Below are positions 9,055-18,511 of a stretch of 64,000 nucleotides of DNA, piece by piece. The notes below the pieces were generated by a model. It made no database searches. It saw only the letters and a program-made list of their open reading frames with translations, and was not told the DNA's origin. Position numbers and translations under genes: made by a program. Where the stretch lies: the NCBI GenBank assembly GCA_046050465.1, contig JBJOPS010000050.1, positions 1 to 64,000 on the forward strand, in the 5' to 3' direction. Origin of the DNA: Egaibacter sp046050465 (GTDB lineage Bacteria; Pseudomonadota; Gammaproteobacteria; Burkholderiales; Burkholderiaceae_C). The stretch's first letter is position 1. Each line of letters starts with the position of its first letter.

Positions 9055-9857
9055 ACGACTTGTCCAAACCCGGCAGTCTGCGCTTGAACAAGCGTCACGC
9101 TATTCTTACAGGTGCGGGAGGCGGCATCGGTGCCGCGGTAACCGCCGCTTACCTCAGGGAAGGCGCACGCTGCAGCGTGGTGGATCTGCCGGCCCAGGCC
9201 TCGGGGGAAGTGCAGGCCTTGCAGGCTCAGTTTCCAGGCCAGCTGAATTACATCGCTGCCGACGTTACCAAATCCGCAGACGTCACCCGCCTGATTGCCC
9301 AGGCCACCGACCATTTCGGGCCCATCCACATTCTTTTCAACAACGCAGCCATTTTCGACATGGCGCCCCTGCTGGAGAGTGATGAAGCGATGTACGACAA
9401 AATGTTTGCCGTCAACGTCAAAGGCGCGTTCTTCACCATGCAAAAGGTGCTGGCCAACATGGTGGCCAACCAGACACGTGGTGCCGTCATCAACATGGCG
9501 TCGCAGGCAGGCCGCCGTGGCGAGGCGCTGGTTTCGCACTATTGCGCCACCAAGGCGGCCATCATCAGCTACACGCAAAGCGCCGCGCTGGCCATGGCGG
9601 CGCACCACATTCGGGTCAACGGCATTGCACCCGGTGTGATTGCCACACCCATGTGGAAACACGTGGATGCCCTGTTTGCCAAATACGAAAACCTGCCGCT
9701 GGGCGAAAAGAAGAAACGGGTGGGCGAAGCCGTGCCGCTGGGTTACATGGGTGACCCGACCGACATAGCCGGCGCCGCCGTATTTCTGGCCAGCGATGAC
9801 GCCTCTTACATCACCGCGCAGACATTGAACGTGGATGGTGGTAACGTGATGAGCTGA
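9051..9857 (+). CDS. Short-chain dehydrogenase, probable sorbitol/galactitol-type
   Basis: Classical SDR of 268 aa. The nucleotide-binding motif is TGAGGGIGAA near residues 21-30, NNAA is present, the catalytic serine lies in INMASQAGRRG, and YCATK carries the catalytic Tyr and Lys. The C-terminus has the usual VDGG. It overlaps the preceding dehydrogenase gene by 4 nt (ATGA), so translation is probably coupled. In the Rhodobacter smo operon the SDR SmoS is sorbitol dehydrogenase, which is the best guess here; a xylitol or galactitol dehydrogenase is also possible. Confidence 0.85.
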   Translation: MNDLSKPGSLRLNKRHAILTGAGGGIGAAVTAAYLREGARCSVVDLPAQASGEVQALQAQFPGQLNYIAADVTKSADVTRLIAQATDHFGPIHILFNNAAIFDMAPLLESDEAMYDKMFAVNVKGAFFTMQKVLANMVANQTRGAVINMASQAGRRGEALVSHYCATKAAIISYTQSAALAMAAHHIRVNGIAPGVIATPMWKHVDALFAKYENLPLGEKKKRVGEAVPLGYMGDPTDIAGAAVFLASDDASYITAQTLNVDGGNVMS

Positions 9858-9879
9858 ACCCAACCCGCTGGAGCTTGCC

Positions 9880-10857
9880 GTGGCTTCACTTGCCCATACC
9901 CTTTCGCCCCACCACGCCAACCGACAACGCCAGCCCGAGCTGGAGGCCGACTACAACCGCAGCACCTCGCTGGGTTATGAGCCCCCGGCTGACGTGGGTT
10001 TTATCCGTTGTCTGGATCATGGCTACCCCACACCGCTGGCGCGCTGGCACTGCCATGACGAGTACGAACTTCATCTGATCACCGCCACATCGGGCAAGGC
10101 CTTTGTCGGCGACTGGATCGGGCCGTTCGAGCCCGGCCATGTGGTCCTGTGCGGGCCACGGTTGCCGCACAACTGGATTTCGGTCGATATTCCACCCGAG
10201 GGTCTGGCCAAACGCGACCTGGTCATCCAGTTCCGGCACGAGCCCATTGAGCAGGCCTGCCAGACCATTCCCGAGCTGACCGAATTACTGCCCCTGCTGG
10301 AACGTGCCAAACACGGGATCGAGTTTTTTGGCCTCTCGCAAAACAGCCAGCAGCACTGGCACGAAGTTAAAGCATCCAGAGGCCTGCGGCGCCTGACTGC
10401 TTTCCTCGATTTCATGACCGATCTGGCGCGGTGGACTGATTACCGGCTGCTATCCAACGTGCAGATGCAGGGCGGGGACAACGATGCCGAACTGGACCAG
10501 ATCAACGCCATCGTCAACCGCATCACCGAAAACGTGGCCCAGTCGCTCACGGCGGCGGACGTTGCCGCTGATCTGGGCATGAGCGAGAGCCGGTTTTCCC
10601 GGTTTTTTCGCAAGGCGACGGGCAACACCTACACCGACTTCGTCAACCACGTGCGCATCAACCGCGCCTGCCAGCTGTTGATGAGTTCGGACCGCTACAT
10701 CACCAATATTTGCTACGACGTGGGCTTCAACAACGTGGCCAATTTCAACCGCCGTTTTCTGGAAATCAAGGGCACCACGCCTTCAGAGTTTCGAAAGCAG
10801 GCGGAGAGTCGATTTGGTGGGTCTTCAGCACCAAATCAGCCTCAAGCCCTCGTCTGA
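9880..10857 (+). CDS. AraC-family regulator of the polyol operon
   Basis: A 325-aa transcription regulator. The N-terminal half is an AraC-type cupin (WHCHDEYELHLITATSGKAFV) that should bind the inducing polyol. The C-terminal half carries two helix-turn-helix units (VAADLGMSESRFSRFFRKATG and NICYDVGFNNVANFNRRF, about residues 225-310). Translation starts at GTG (9880) after CTGGAG, 22 nt beyond the SDR gene; no ATG fits. The family resembles MtlR of Pseudomonas mannitol operons, which activates them. The TGA stop codon lies inside a copy of the dispersed repeat, so the last few residues (QPQALV) are encoded by it. Confidence 0.88.
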   Translation: MASLAHTLSPHHANRQRQPELEADYNRSTSLGYEPPADVGFIRCLDHGYPTPLARWHCHDEYELHLITATSGKAFVGDWIGPFEPGHVVLCGPRLPHNWISVDIPPEGLAKRDLVIQFRHEPIEQACQTIPELTELLPLLERAKHGIEFFGLSQNSQQHWHEVKASRGLRRLTAFLDFMTDLARWTDYRLLSNVQMQGGDNDAELDQINAIVNRITENVAQSLTAADVAADLGMSESRFSRFFRKATGNTYTDFVNHVRINRACQLLMSSDRYITNICYDVGFNNVANFNRRFLEIKGTTPSEFRKQAESRFGGSSAPNQPQALV

Positions 10858-10890
10858 TATGCGTGAGCAGCTATTATTTATATAGCAAAT
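10811..10890 (+). repeat. Dispersed palindromic repeat, copy A
   Basis: The left arm GATTTGGTG (10811-10819) pairs with CACCAAATC (10829-10837). The shared core follows (AGCCCTCGTC...GATATGCG), then the right arm GCAGCTATTATTTATATAGC. The copy holds the stop codon of the AraC gene and touches the stop codon of the convergent pgk gene. Confidence 0.75.
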
Positions 10891-12110
10891 CAGTCTGCTG
10901 CACGGCGCTGCAAAATTTCAAACGCAGGCAGGGTTTTGCCTTCCAGCACTTCCAGAAATGCGCCCCCGCCCGTGGAGATGTAGCCCACCTGCTTCTCGAT
11001 GCCGTATTTGGCAATAGCTGCCAGCGTGTCGCCGCCACCGGCAATCGAGAAGGCAGCACTGTGCGCGATAGCGTGGGCAATCACCTTGGTGCCGTTCTCA
11101 AACGCCGCAAACTCAAACACGCCCACCGGGCCGTTCCAGACGATGGTGCCCGCCTTCATCAACTGCGCCGCCAGCGTCTTCGCGGTTTCGGGGCCGATGT
11201 CCAGAATCAGGTCGTCATCCGCCACGTCGGTCGCCCGCTTCACGGTGGCGACTGCATCGGCCTTGAATTCCCTGGCCGTCACCACATCGGTAGGGATGGG
11301 CACAGCTGCGCCGCGGGCCTTCATGGCTTCAATCACCGCCCGGGCCTCGGCCAGCAAATCAGGCTCGGCAAGGCTCTTGCCGATCTTCAAGCCAGCGGCC
11401 AGCATGAAGGTATTGGCAATGCCGCCGCCCACAATCAGCTGGTCGACGTTGTTGGCCAGGCTTTTGAGAATGGTGAGTTTGGTCGAGACTTTGGAGCCCG
11501 CCACGATGGCCACCAGCGGGCGCTTGGGCGCCAGCAGGGCGGCCGAGATGGCGTCCATTTCGGCCGCCAGCAGCGGGCCGGCGCAGGCTACCGGCGCAAA
11601 CTGTGCAATGCCGTAAGTGCTGGCTTCGGCGCGGTGAGCCGTGCCAAAGGCATCGTGCACAAAGATGTCGCACAGCGACGCCATCTTTTTTGACAATTCC
11701 TCGTTGTTTTTCTTCTCACCCGGGTTGACGCGGCAGTTCTCCAGCAGGACCACCTGGCCCGGCGCGAGCGGCTTGCCGCTCACCTGAAAACCATCCACCC
11801 AATTCGACACCAGCGGCACGTCACGCCCCAGCAATTCACCCAGGCGTTTGGCCACGGGTGCCAGCGAATCTTCCGGCTTGAACGCCCCTTCGGTCGGGCG
11901 GCCCAGATGCGAGGTCACCATCACCGCTGCACCGGCGTCCAGTGCCTGCTGGATACACGGCGCCGAGGCGCGAATGCGCGTGTCTTCGGTGATGCTCCCG
12001 GCATCGTCTTGCGGCACATTCAGGTCGGCACGGATAAAAACACGTTTGCCGGCCACTTGGCCCTGGGCACACAGATCAGTAAAGCGGATGAATTTCATGG
12101 TGGCGGTCAT
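10890..12110 (-). CDS. pgk: Phosphoglycerate kinase
   Basis: Transfers phosphate from 1,3-bisphosphoglycerate to ADP (or the reverse in gluconeogenesis and CO2 fixation). The protein is 406 aa. Signature [12 protein letters not shown] near residues 23-34, [23 protein letters not shown] and the C-terminal nucleotide site GGGDTLAAI with STGGGAFLE are all present. The N-terminus is uncertain: ATG at 12110 (MTAT) or ATG at 12098 (MKFIRFTDL), with no clear ribosome site before either. It is convergent with the AraC gene across only 32 nt, filled by repeat copy A. In related genomes pgk normally leads straight into pyk. Confidence 0.96.
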   Translation of the reverse strand: MTATMKFIRFTDLCAQGQVAGKRVFIRADLNVPQDDAGSITEDTRIRASAPCIQQALDAGAAVMVTSHLGRPTEGAFKPEDSLAPVAKRLGELLGRDVPLVSNWVDGFQVSGKPLAPGQVVLLENCRVNPGEKKNNEELSKKMASLCDIFVHDAFGTAHRAEASTYGIAQFAPVACAGPLLAAEMDAISAALLAPKRPLVAIVAGSKVSTKLTILKSLANNVDQLIVGGGIANTFMLAAGLKIGKSLAEPDLLAEARAVIEAMKARGAAVPIPTDVVTAREFKADAVATVKRATDVADDDLILDIGPETAKTLAAQLMKAGTIVWNGPVGVFEFAAFENGTKVIAHAIAHSAAFSIAGGGDTLAAIAKYGIEKQVGYISTGGGAFLEVLEGKTLPAFEILQRRAAD

Positions 12111-12186
12111 GGTGACGGTGGCAGGTCAGGTTGAGCAGCCTCAAATTGTAGGCCCCCGCCACCTCTCGCAAATCGCCCGACAAACC

Positions 12187-13851
12187 TCAGCGGCAGGCAG
12201 CGAACCAGTCCAACTCCGGCTTGTAGAGCCGGGTCTGCACGTCCAGCAACCCCAGCATGGCGTGAAACAGGTTGTCGTGCGTAAGCGGTGCATCAGCATG
12301 CTGTTTCAGGCAATCGGTGCGCACACCGGTGCGCTTTTGCATCGAACCCGAGAGCCAGGTCACCATCGGCACATGGGTCTGAAATTCTGGCGCCAGCGCG
12401 TAGGGCAGGCCGTGCAGGTACAAGTTGTCTTCACCCAGTGATTCGCCATGATCCGAGACGTAAACCAGCGCCGTATCCGCCTGACCGGTCTGGCTTTTCT
12501 GGTCCAGCCACTTCGCCGCGCTGGCCAGCACGTGGTCGGTGTACACCAGCGTGTTGTCAAAGGCATTGATCAACTGCTCGCGCGGGCACTCCTGCAGCAC
12601 ATTGCTGGCACATTCCGGCAGGAATGTCTTGAAGGCCACAGGTGAGCGCTTGAAGTAGGCCGGCCCGTGGCTGCCCATCTGGTGCATGACAACCACCACG
12701 CCCCGGGCACGGCGCACGGGGTCCAGCGCGGCGATGCGTGCGTCCAGCCCCTTGAGCATGACCTCGTCAAAACACTCGCCATCGGCACACAGGCCGGAAT
12801 CCTCCATCTCGCGGGTCGGCACATTGGGAATGCGGTCGCACAGCCCTTTGCAGCCAGACTGGTTATCCAGCCACAGCACCGCCAGCCCTGCGCGTTGCAA
12901 GACATCCAGCAGGTTCTCAAACCGGTCGGGGCTGGCCTCATAGGCCGATTTACCCAGGTGCGAAAACATGCAGGGCACCGACGCCTGCGTGTTGGTGCCA
13001 CAGGAGCGCACGGCGCTGTAATAGGTGAGATCCCCCGTTTTCTTGCGCTCAGATAGTTCGGGGTTGGTGTTGCGGGCATAACCTCCCAACGAAAAGTTGG
13101 CGGCCCGTGCGGTTTCACCGACCACCAGCAGAACAATTGGTGGCCTTTTCTGGCCCGCATAGGCAGCACCCAGGCGTGCATCTTCGCCAATCACCTGGAG
13201 CGCCTGCTGGGCACGCGGCACCTGATCTGCTGCCAGCTTGCCCACGCCGTACAGCGCATTGAGCGGGTTGATCAGGTAACGAACGTCCTTGTGGTTGCGC
13301 ATCAGTGAGGCCATGTCCTGATAGGACGCCAGCAGCACGCCCACCATCACCACCGTCGCGCCCAGCAACGCCAGCAGGTTGCGCCAGGCGTGTGACCACA
13401 GCGAACGCTCGACCAGCTTTTGCCGGAACAGCCAGACCATTGGAATGCCCGCGATCACCACCAGGCTCAGAACCAGCCACCAGGACAACAGGTCACGTGT
13501 TTCCCGGGCATCCGTGTGCATGACGTTGGCCATCATGGTGGCGTCGATCACCACACCGTACTGCAGCATGAAATAAGTGCTGGATGCCGCGGTAATCAAC
13601 AACAGGCTCGCCACCAGTTTGAAAACGCGGGGCCAGGCCAGCAGGCTGAGCACAGCCATGGTGGCGGCCGCAATCAGGGCGGCAAAACCGGCTGCGAACA
13701 ACAGGCCGCGCAAGCCGCTGTGCTCGGGCAAGGCAAACAGGGCGTGCCATAACGGCACATTGCCTACCGTCGCCAGCCAGCCGCTGACCACCAGAGCCAG
13801 CATGTGCGGGCTCCAGGGGCTGGATAAAGCAATTCCCTTGCTCGCGTTCAA
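12187..13851 (-). CDS. eptA: Phosphoethanolamine transferase, EptA/sulfatase family
   Basis: Inner-membrane enzyme that transfers phosphoethanolamine from phosphatidylethanolamine to lipid A or related surface glycans, lowering negative charge. The protein is 554 aa. Four or five membrane helices fill the first 165 residues or so, followed by a periplasmic sulfatase-type domain. VVGETARAANFSLGGYARNT (about 243-262) holds the catalytic threonine; CGTNTQASVPCMFS, HQMGSHGPAYFKR and YVSDHGESLGE supply the metal ligands and disulphide cysteines. The gene stands alone, with 76 nt to pgk. A link to polymyxin resistance is known for the family; the acceptor here is not shown. Confidence 0.9.
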   Translation of the reverse strand: MNASKGIALSSPWSPHMLALVVSGWLATVGNVPLWHALFALPEHSGLRGLLFAAGFAALIAAATMAVLSLLAWPRVFKLVASLLLITAASSTYFMLQYGVVIDATMMANVMHTDARETRDLLSWWLVLSLVVIAGIPMVWLFRQKLVERSLWSHAWRNLLALLGATVVMVGVLLASYQDMASLMRNHKDVRYLINPLNALYGVGKLAADQVPRAQQALQVIGEDARLGAAYAGQKRPPIVLLVVGETARAANFSLGGYARNTNPELSERKKTGDLTYYSAVRSCGTNTQASVPCMFSHLGKSAYEASPDRFENLLDVLQRAGLAVLWLDNQSGCKGLCDRIPNVPTREMEDSGLCADGECFDEVMLKGLDARIAALDPVRRARGVVVVMHQMGSHGPAYFKRSPVAFKTFLPECASNVLQECPREQLINAFDNTLVYTDHVLASAAKWLDQKSQTGQADTALVYVSDHGESLGEDNLYLHGLPYALAPEFQTHVPMVTWLSGSMQKRTGVRTDCLKQHADAPLTHDNLFHAMLGLLDVQTRLYKPELDWFAACR

Positions 13852-14233
13852 TTGGAAACCTCTTTCACTATCTTTCTGTGCCTGCAGCTTGTGTTCAAGC
13901 GCGAATGAGCGACCTTAGCGCGGTGGACTTAAGCGCTCCTTATCAGGTCGATATGCCTGCCAGCCCAGCCCAAGATGCAAGGGCATCAAAAAAGCCTCGC
14001 TCCTCGTAATGGATGGCAGCACGTCTTTGCACAAGAAGTAAGCAATCGCTGCTGCTACGGCCCGCTGCAGTCTGACATCCGGCCAGGTGCAAAGTGGTTT
14101 TCCATACCGAGACGCTGAATGCCGGCACACCCCTGGCGGCGATAGCGGGGAGCCGCGCCCAGCGTATCACGCGCACCTATGCAAAATTCCGGGTGGCTGT
14201 AATTGGTCAGCCTGAAAACATGGGTGAACGGGC
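13852..14233. other. Intergenic region without a recognisable gene
   Basis: About 380 nt between the phosphoethanolamine transferase start and the fmt stop codon. Only short overlapping reading frames are present and none gives a protein I recognise. It must contain the promoter of the transferase gene; no RNA gene or clear terminator was seen. Confidence 0.5.
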
Positions 14234-15220
14234 TTACGGTCCAGTGTGCACGGACACCCCGAGCGCCATGCCCGGCTGCAGGTCGGCGCCGCGCAAAAAG
14301 TCGGCCACGGCAAGCCGCTTGCCCCCGGCGCGCTGCAGTTCGGTCAGGCGCAACACGCCAGAACCGCAAGCCACGTCAATTCCTGCCGAATTCAAGGATA
14401 AAATCGTGCCGCAGCCCTCGTCATTATTGGACAAGTAGCTATGAATTTCGGAGCGCCAGAGTTTGATGACGTCCCCGCCCAGTTGCGTCCAGGCACCCGG
14501 CGCGGGGTTGAAAGCCCGGATACGCCGCTCGATCACGCCGGCATCCTGACGCCAGTCCACCGCGCTTTCGGCCTTGTCGATCTTGTGCGCGTAGGTCACA
14601 CCTTCCACCGGCTGGGCTTGTGGCTTCAGGCCAGAGGCAGCGGCCAGTTCCAGGGCCTGAACAATCAGGTCCCCACCCAGCGCAGCCAGTTTGTCATGCA
14701 GGCTGGCCGTGGTGTCGGCCTGCGGGCCGCGGTGAACAATGGGCAAGCTCTGCGTGAGCAGCATGTCCCCCGTGTCCAGCCCGGCGTCCATCTGCATGAT
14801 GGTCACGCCGGTTTCGGCATCCCCGGCCTCAATAGCCCGGTGAATTGGCGCCGCGCCGCGCCAGCGGGGGAGCACGGAGGCGTGGATATTCAGGCAATCC
14901 ATCTCATCCAGCACCCACTGCGGCAGGATCAGACCATAAGCCGCAACAACCATCAAGTCGGCCTTTGCAGCCTGAATCACCTCTTTCGCTGCCGCCGCTT
15001 CTTGCGGGAATTTGCCGTCCAGGCGCAGGCTGCGGGGCTGCGCGACCGGCAGGTTGTGCGCCAGGGCAAAGGTTTTAACGGCCGATGCCTGCAGCTTCAA
15101 ACCACGCCCGGCGGGCCTATCTGGCTGAGTGAGCACCAACACGACCTCATGCCCTGCTGCGTGCAACCGCTCCAGTGCCACACGGGCAAACTCAGGCGTG
15201 CCCGCAAAAATGACCCTCAA
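14234..15220 (-). CDS. fmt: Methionyl-tRNA formyltransferase
   Basis: Formylates the initiator Met-tRNA with 10-formyltetrahydrofolate. The protein is 328 aa. The N-terminal half shows [19 protein letters not shown], the catalytic [18 protein letters not shown] loop and [17 protein letters not shown]. The C-terminal OB domain ends with [14 protein letters not shown]. It overlaps def by 4 nt, the usual def-fmt pair. Between KLWRSE and GTILSL the protein has a longer loop than usual (about residues 254-271, [12 protein letters not shown]). That stretch is repeat copy G read from the opposite strand, so a repeat seems to have been absorbed into the C-terminal domain without breaking the frame. 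Confidence 0.95.
   Translation of the reverse strand: MRVIFAGTPEFARVALERLHAAGHEVVLVLTQPDRPAGRGLKLQASAVKTFALAHNLPVAQPRSLRLDGKFPQEAAAAKEVIQAAKADLMVVAAYGLILPQWVLDEMDCLNIHASVLPRWRGAAPIHRAIEAGDAETGVTIMQMDAGLDTGDMLLTQSLPIVHRGPQADTTASLHDKLAALGGDLIVQALELAAASGLKPQAQPVEGVTYAHKIDKAESAVDWRQDAGVIERRIRAFNPAPGAWTQLGGDVIKLWRSEIHSYLSNNDEGCGTILSLNSAGIDVACGSGVLRLTELQRAGGKRLAVADFLRGADLQPGMALGVSVHTGP
14400..14455 (+). repeat. Dispersed palindromic repeat, copy G (inside fmt)
   Basis: The plus strand reads AAATCG...GCAGCCCTCGTCATTATTGG, then ACAAGTAGCTATGAATTTCG and GAGC. This aligns over its full length with copy B (AAATCG...CAGCCCTCATC...GCAGCTAT). The right arm is mutated. It lies antisense within fmt codons about 256-273. 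Confidence 0.6.
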
Positions 15221-15726
15221 GCGCGCTCCTCACGCCGGGTTTTGAGCATTTTGGTCTTGATGCGGTTGCGTTTGAGCGGCGACAGGTATTCCACAAACAC
15301 CTTGCCCATCAGATGGTCCATCTCGTGCTGGATACACACCGCCAGCAAGCCATCGGCCGCAATGACCCGGGATTTGCCATTGCCGTCCAGCGCGGTCACA
15401 TGGACCGCGTCAAACCGCTCCACCCCGTCGTAAATGCCGGGAACGGACAGGCAGCCCTCTTCATTGATGTGTTTTTCCGCGCTGGTCCAAGTGAGTTCGG
15501 GGTTGACCAGCACCAGCGGCGCGTTGTGTTCTTCCGACACATCAATGACGATCAGGCGCTCGTGCACGTCCACTTGTGTGGCTGCCAGGCCAATGCCTTT
15601 GGCATCGTACATGGTTTGCAGCATGTCGGTCACCAGGTTTTTGATGCGGGCATCCACCTGGGAGACCGGTTTGGCCACCTGGTGCAATTTGGGGTCGGGG
15701 TAACAAAGAATGGGAAGTAAAGCCAT
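15217..15726 (-). CDS. def: Peptide deformylase
   Basis: Removes the formyl group from the N-terminus of new proteins. The protein is 169 aa. The three motifs are complete: [11 protein letters not shown] (motif 1), EEGCLSVPG (motif 2, metal-binding Cys) and [14 protein letters not shown] (motif 3, HEXXH). fmt follows with a 4-nt ATGA overlap. It diverges from the LysM gene across about 180 nt, which should hold both promoters. Confidence 0.97.
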   Translation of the reverse strand: MALLPILCYPDPKLHQVAKPVSQVDARIKNLVTDMLQTMYDAKGIGLAATQVDVHERLIVIDVSEEHNAPLVLVNPELTWTSAEKHINEEGCLSVPGIYDGVERFDAVHVTALDGNGKSRVIAADGLLAVCIQHEMDHLMGKVFVEYLSPLKRNRIKTKMLKTRREERA

Positions 15727-15908
15727 GATTTCTTCTCGAAGATGTCGTTATTTTCGCTACTTTTCAATCATCTCGCATGGACCAATGCCCAAAAACGTTG
15801 CCCAATCAAGGGCTTGAGCGCAAAATCGTGCGTGATTTATCAGGATTTGAGCTCGAAGATATTGGCCCGTCTGACCGTCAACCAGAAGTGCCCGGAAAAG
15901 CACTTGTA

Positions 15909-17147
15909 ATGCAGCAAGATATGAACAAACACACGATGACGACATCCCGATTTGCAGGCTCCGCCCTGGCACTGGCAGCAGGTGCCCTGCTGGTTTTGCC
16001 AGCTGTGGCACAGAACTACCCCATCACGCCCGGGCAGAAGGCTACCGCCGAGCAGGTTGCCCAAGCTGGGGTGCCATTGAACGAACTGGCTCCCAATGCG
16101 CCTGACAATTACACCATCAAGCGGGGGGACACCCTGTGGGCCATCTCGAAGATTTTCCTCAAAAGCCCCTGGCGCTGGCCCGAGCTATGGGGCATGAATC
16201 TCAAGGAGATCAAGAACCCGCACCTGATTTACCCTGGACAGCAGCTGTTTCTGGAAAAAAAGGATGGCCGCGCCACCTTGCGTACCGGCGCATCAGGCGC
16301 CGGGGACACACCTGCCGATACCATCAGGATGTCTCCACGCGCCCGCTCTGAGCCTGTGGGCAATGGCGCCTTGCCAACCATTGATTTCAACCAGATTGAA
16401 TCGTTCCTGGCCGAGCCCATTGTGGTCAACGAAAAGGGTTTGACAACCGCCCCCCGCATCGTGGCTGGCGCACAGCAAGGCGAAGGCAGGGTGCTGCTGA
16501 CCAAGGGCGATCGCGCCTATGCCCGCGGGCCTGCCGATGCACCGCTGCTGGACGACCAGCGCAAGGAAAAGCAGTACCGCATCTTTCGCAATGCCACGCC
16601 ACTGAAAGACCCCGGCACCGGTGAAGTGCTGGGTTATGAAGCCCAGTACATCGGCGCTGCCAAACTGGTTCGCAGCGAGTTCACCCAACAAGCAAAGGCG
16701 CTGGACGGTTCGACCACGGTCGAAATCGTGCCCGCGACGATTGATATTGTTTCGGCCAAAGAAGAAATGCGTGTTGGTGACCGTTTGGTGCCAGAACCTG
16801 AACGCCAGTTTCTCAATTACGCCCCACGTGCACCCGATGGCACTGTCGATGGCCGTATTGTTTCGGTTTATGGCAGCGCAGCTGTGGTTAATGCCGCACA
16901 AAATCAGGTAGTCGTGATCAATCGCGGCACCCGGGACGGCGTACAAAATGGACATGTCATGGCCATCCTGAAAGATGGTTTGCGTATGCTGGACAAAACC
17001 GATGTGCTCAAACCCCAGATCAAGCTGCCGGACGAGCGCAACGGCCTGCTGATGGTATTTCGCACGTTTGACCGCGTATCCTACGCACTGGTTCTGGAAG
17101 TGACCGAAGTCATTCGCGTCGGCGACCGGCTGGGTAACCCACGCTGA
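15909..17147 (+). CDS. LysM-domain exported protein
   Basis: A secreted 412-aa protein with a signal peptide (TSRFAGSALALAAGALLVLPAVAQ). A single LysM domain spans about residues 62-115 (YTIKRGDTLWAISKIFLKSPWRWPEL...NPHLIYPGQQLFL) and should bind peptidoglycan. The rest has no catalytic motif I recognise. Start choice: ATG 15909 has GGAAAAG about 9 nt upstream; a second ATG at 15921 is also possible, while the long upstream frame to 15777 is unlikely. It lies next to dprA and smg, an arrangement common in Burkholderiales. A role in envelope maintenance or cell-wall attachment is inferred from the domain only. Confidence 0.85.
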   Translation: MQQDMNKHTMTTSRFAGSALALAAGALLVLPAVAQNYPITPGQKATAEQVAQAGVPLNELAPNAPDNYTIKRGDTLWAISKIFLKSPWRWPELWGMNLKEIKNPHLIYPGQQLFLEKKDGRATLRTGASGAGDTPADTIRMSPRARSEPVGNGALPTIDFNQIESFLAEPIVVNEKGLTTAPRIVAGAQQGEGRVLLTKGDRAYARGPADAPLLDDQRKEKQYRIFRNATPLKDPGTGEVLGYEAQYIGAAKLVRSEFTQQAKALDGSTTVEIVPATIDIVSAKEEMRVGDRLVPEPERQFLNYAPRAPDGTVDGRIVSVYGSAAVVNAAQNQVVVINRGTRDGVQNGHVMAILKDGLRMLDKTDVLKPQIKLPDERNGLLMVFRTFDRVSYALVLEVTEVIRVGDRLGNPR

Positions 17148-17218
17148 ACCCGTGATCCGGTTCAGACTGCTGGCTGCGGTCTGAGCCCATTCACGAGACA
17201 CTATTTCCGAACCATCTC

Positions 17219-18433
17219 ATGGAGCGCGAAGAACTCGCTGCGTGGCTGCGACTGACGCTCACGCCCGGTGTAGGCAACGGGTCCGCCCGCAAATTGCTGG
17301 CGGCGTTTGGATTGCCCGAATCCATCTTCACCCAGCCCATTGCCGCCTTGGCGCAGGTGGTCAGCCGCAAACAGGCCACCAGCCTTCATGCCGAACCGCC
17401 AGAACTGGCTGCGCTACTGGAAACCACCTGGAACTGGCTGGAAGCTGACCGGGCACGGCGGCACATCGTGGTACTGGGCGACACCGCCTACCCCCAATCC
17501 CTGCTGACCATCGAAGACCCGCCGTTGATGCTCTACCTGATGGGAGGCCAGAGCGGTGAACCGGCGAAGACTGGTGAAAATGAAGGGTCAAATAACCATT
17601 CAACCCTCGTCGAATATGCACAAGTTGCTGCTAATTTGATAGCAAAAAGCCTGGCTAACAGCATTGCCATGGTGGGCAGCCGCAACCCGACGCCGCAGGG
17701 TGCGGCCAACGCAAGACACTTTGCCAAAGCATTGAGCGAAGCGGGACTGACGGTGGTGTCCGGTCTGGCGCTTGGTGTGGACGGCGCGGCCCACGAAGGG
17801 GCCCTGGACAGCCCGGGCCCGAACGACCATCACCTGGCCACCGTTGCCGTGGTTGGCACCGGCCTGGACCGCGTCTACCCCAAAGACCACCACGACCTGG
17901 CCCACCGCATTGCCCAAAGGGGCCTGATCATCAGCGAGTACCCATTAGGAACACCACCCTTGCCAGCGAATTTTCCCAAGCGAAATCGCCTTATTGCCGG
18001 ACTGTCGCGAGGCACACTGGTGGTGGAAGCGACGCTCAAATCTGGCTCGCTCATCACCGCCGGCCTCGCCGCAGAACAAGGCAAAGACGTTTTTGCCATT
18101 CCCGGCTCGATCCACTCCACGCAGGCCAGAGGCTGCCATGCGTTGATCAAGCAAGGCGCAAAGCTGGTGGAGTCTGTCCAGGATGTACTGGAAGAACTGA
18201 ATATCCCCTTTTTGCAGCATACCCCCGTCAGTTTAGAACTCTCTACTGCGAGCAGCACAAAACCCCATGGCCTGCTGCAAGCGCTCGGGTTTGACCCGGT
18301 AGGGCTGGACGCGTTGCAGGCCCGCACCGGCATACCCACTGCCCAACTTCAGGCTGATCTCATGACACTCGAGCTGGAGGGTCTGATAACGCGACTGCCA
18401 GGCGGATTGTTTCAGCGCCTGGCCTTGGCCTGA
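17219..18433 (+). CDS. dprA: DNA processing protein DprA, with repeat-derived insert
   Basis: Loads RecA on incoming single-stranded DNA during natural transformation. The protein is 404 aa: an N-terminal helical domain, a Rossmann domain with MVGSRNPTPQG (151-161), GLALGVDGAAHEGAL, GLIISEYPLG and KRNRLIAGLSRGTLVVEA, then a C-terminal winged-helix (ALQARTGIPTAQLQADLMTLELEG). Between LYLMGG (105-110) and SIAMVGSR there are 38 residues, more than is usual at this joint. Residues 123-144 (GSNNHSTLVEYAQ...IAKS) are encoded by repeat copy C. The frame is kept, so the protein is probably functional with a longer linker. It is followed by smg. Confidence 0.94.
   Translation: MEREELAAWLRLTLTPGVGNGSARKLLAAFGLPESIFTQPIAALAQVVSRKQATSLHAEPPELAALLETTWNWLEADRARRHIVVLGDTAYPQSLLTIEDPPLMLYLMGGQSGEPAKTGENEGSNNHSTLVEYAQVAANLIAKSLANSIAMVGSRNPTPQGAANARHFAKALSEAGLTVVSGLALGVDGAAHEGALDSPGPNDHHLATVAVVGTGLDRVYPKDHHDLAHRIAQRGLIISEYPLGTPPLPANFPKRNRLIAGLSRGTLVVEATLKSGSLITAGLAAEQGKDVFAIPGSIHSTQARGCHALIKQGAKLVESVQDVLEELNIPFLQHTPVSLELSTASSTKPHGLLQALGFDPVGLDALQARTGIPTAQLQADLMTLELEGLITRLPGGLFQRLALA
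17586..17647 (+). repeat. Dispersed palindromic repeat, copy C (inside dprA)
   Basis: TCAAATAACCATTCAACCCT is followed by CGTCGAATATGCACAAGTTG and CTGCTAATTTGATAGCAAAA. It aligns along its length with copies A and B. It encodes dprA residues about 123-144 in the sense direction. Confidence 0.7.
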
Positions 18434-18511
18434 AACACAACACAATCCGGAATTGATCGGGAAATCTGGCGGACTGCCTCCCTGGCCCGCTGTCTGCGCT
18501 ATATTGACTCG

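Noticed and set aside
13852..14233. Search for a tRNA or small gene in this gap
   Set aside because: No cloverleaf, T-loop motif or ribosome site followed by a sensible frame could be found by eye.
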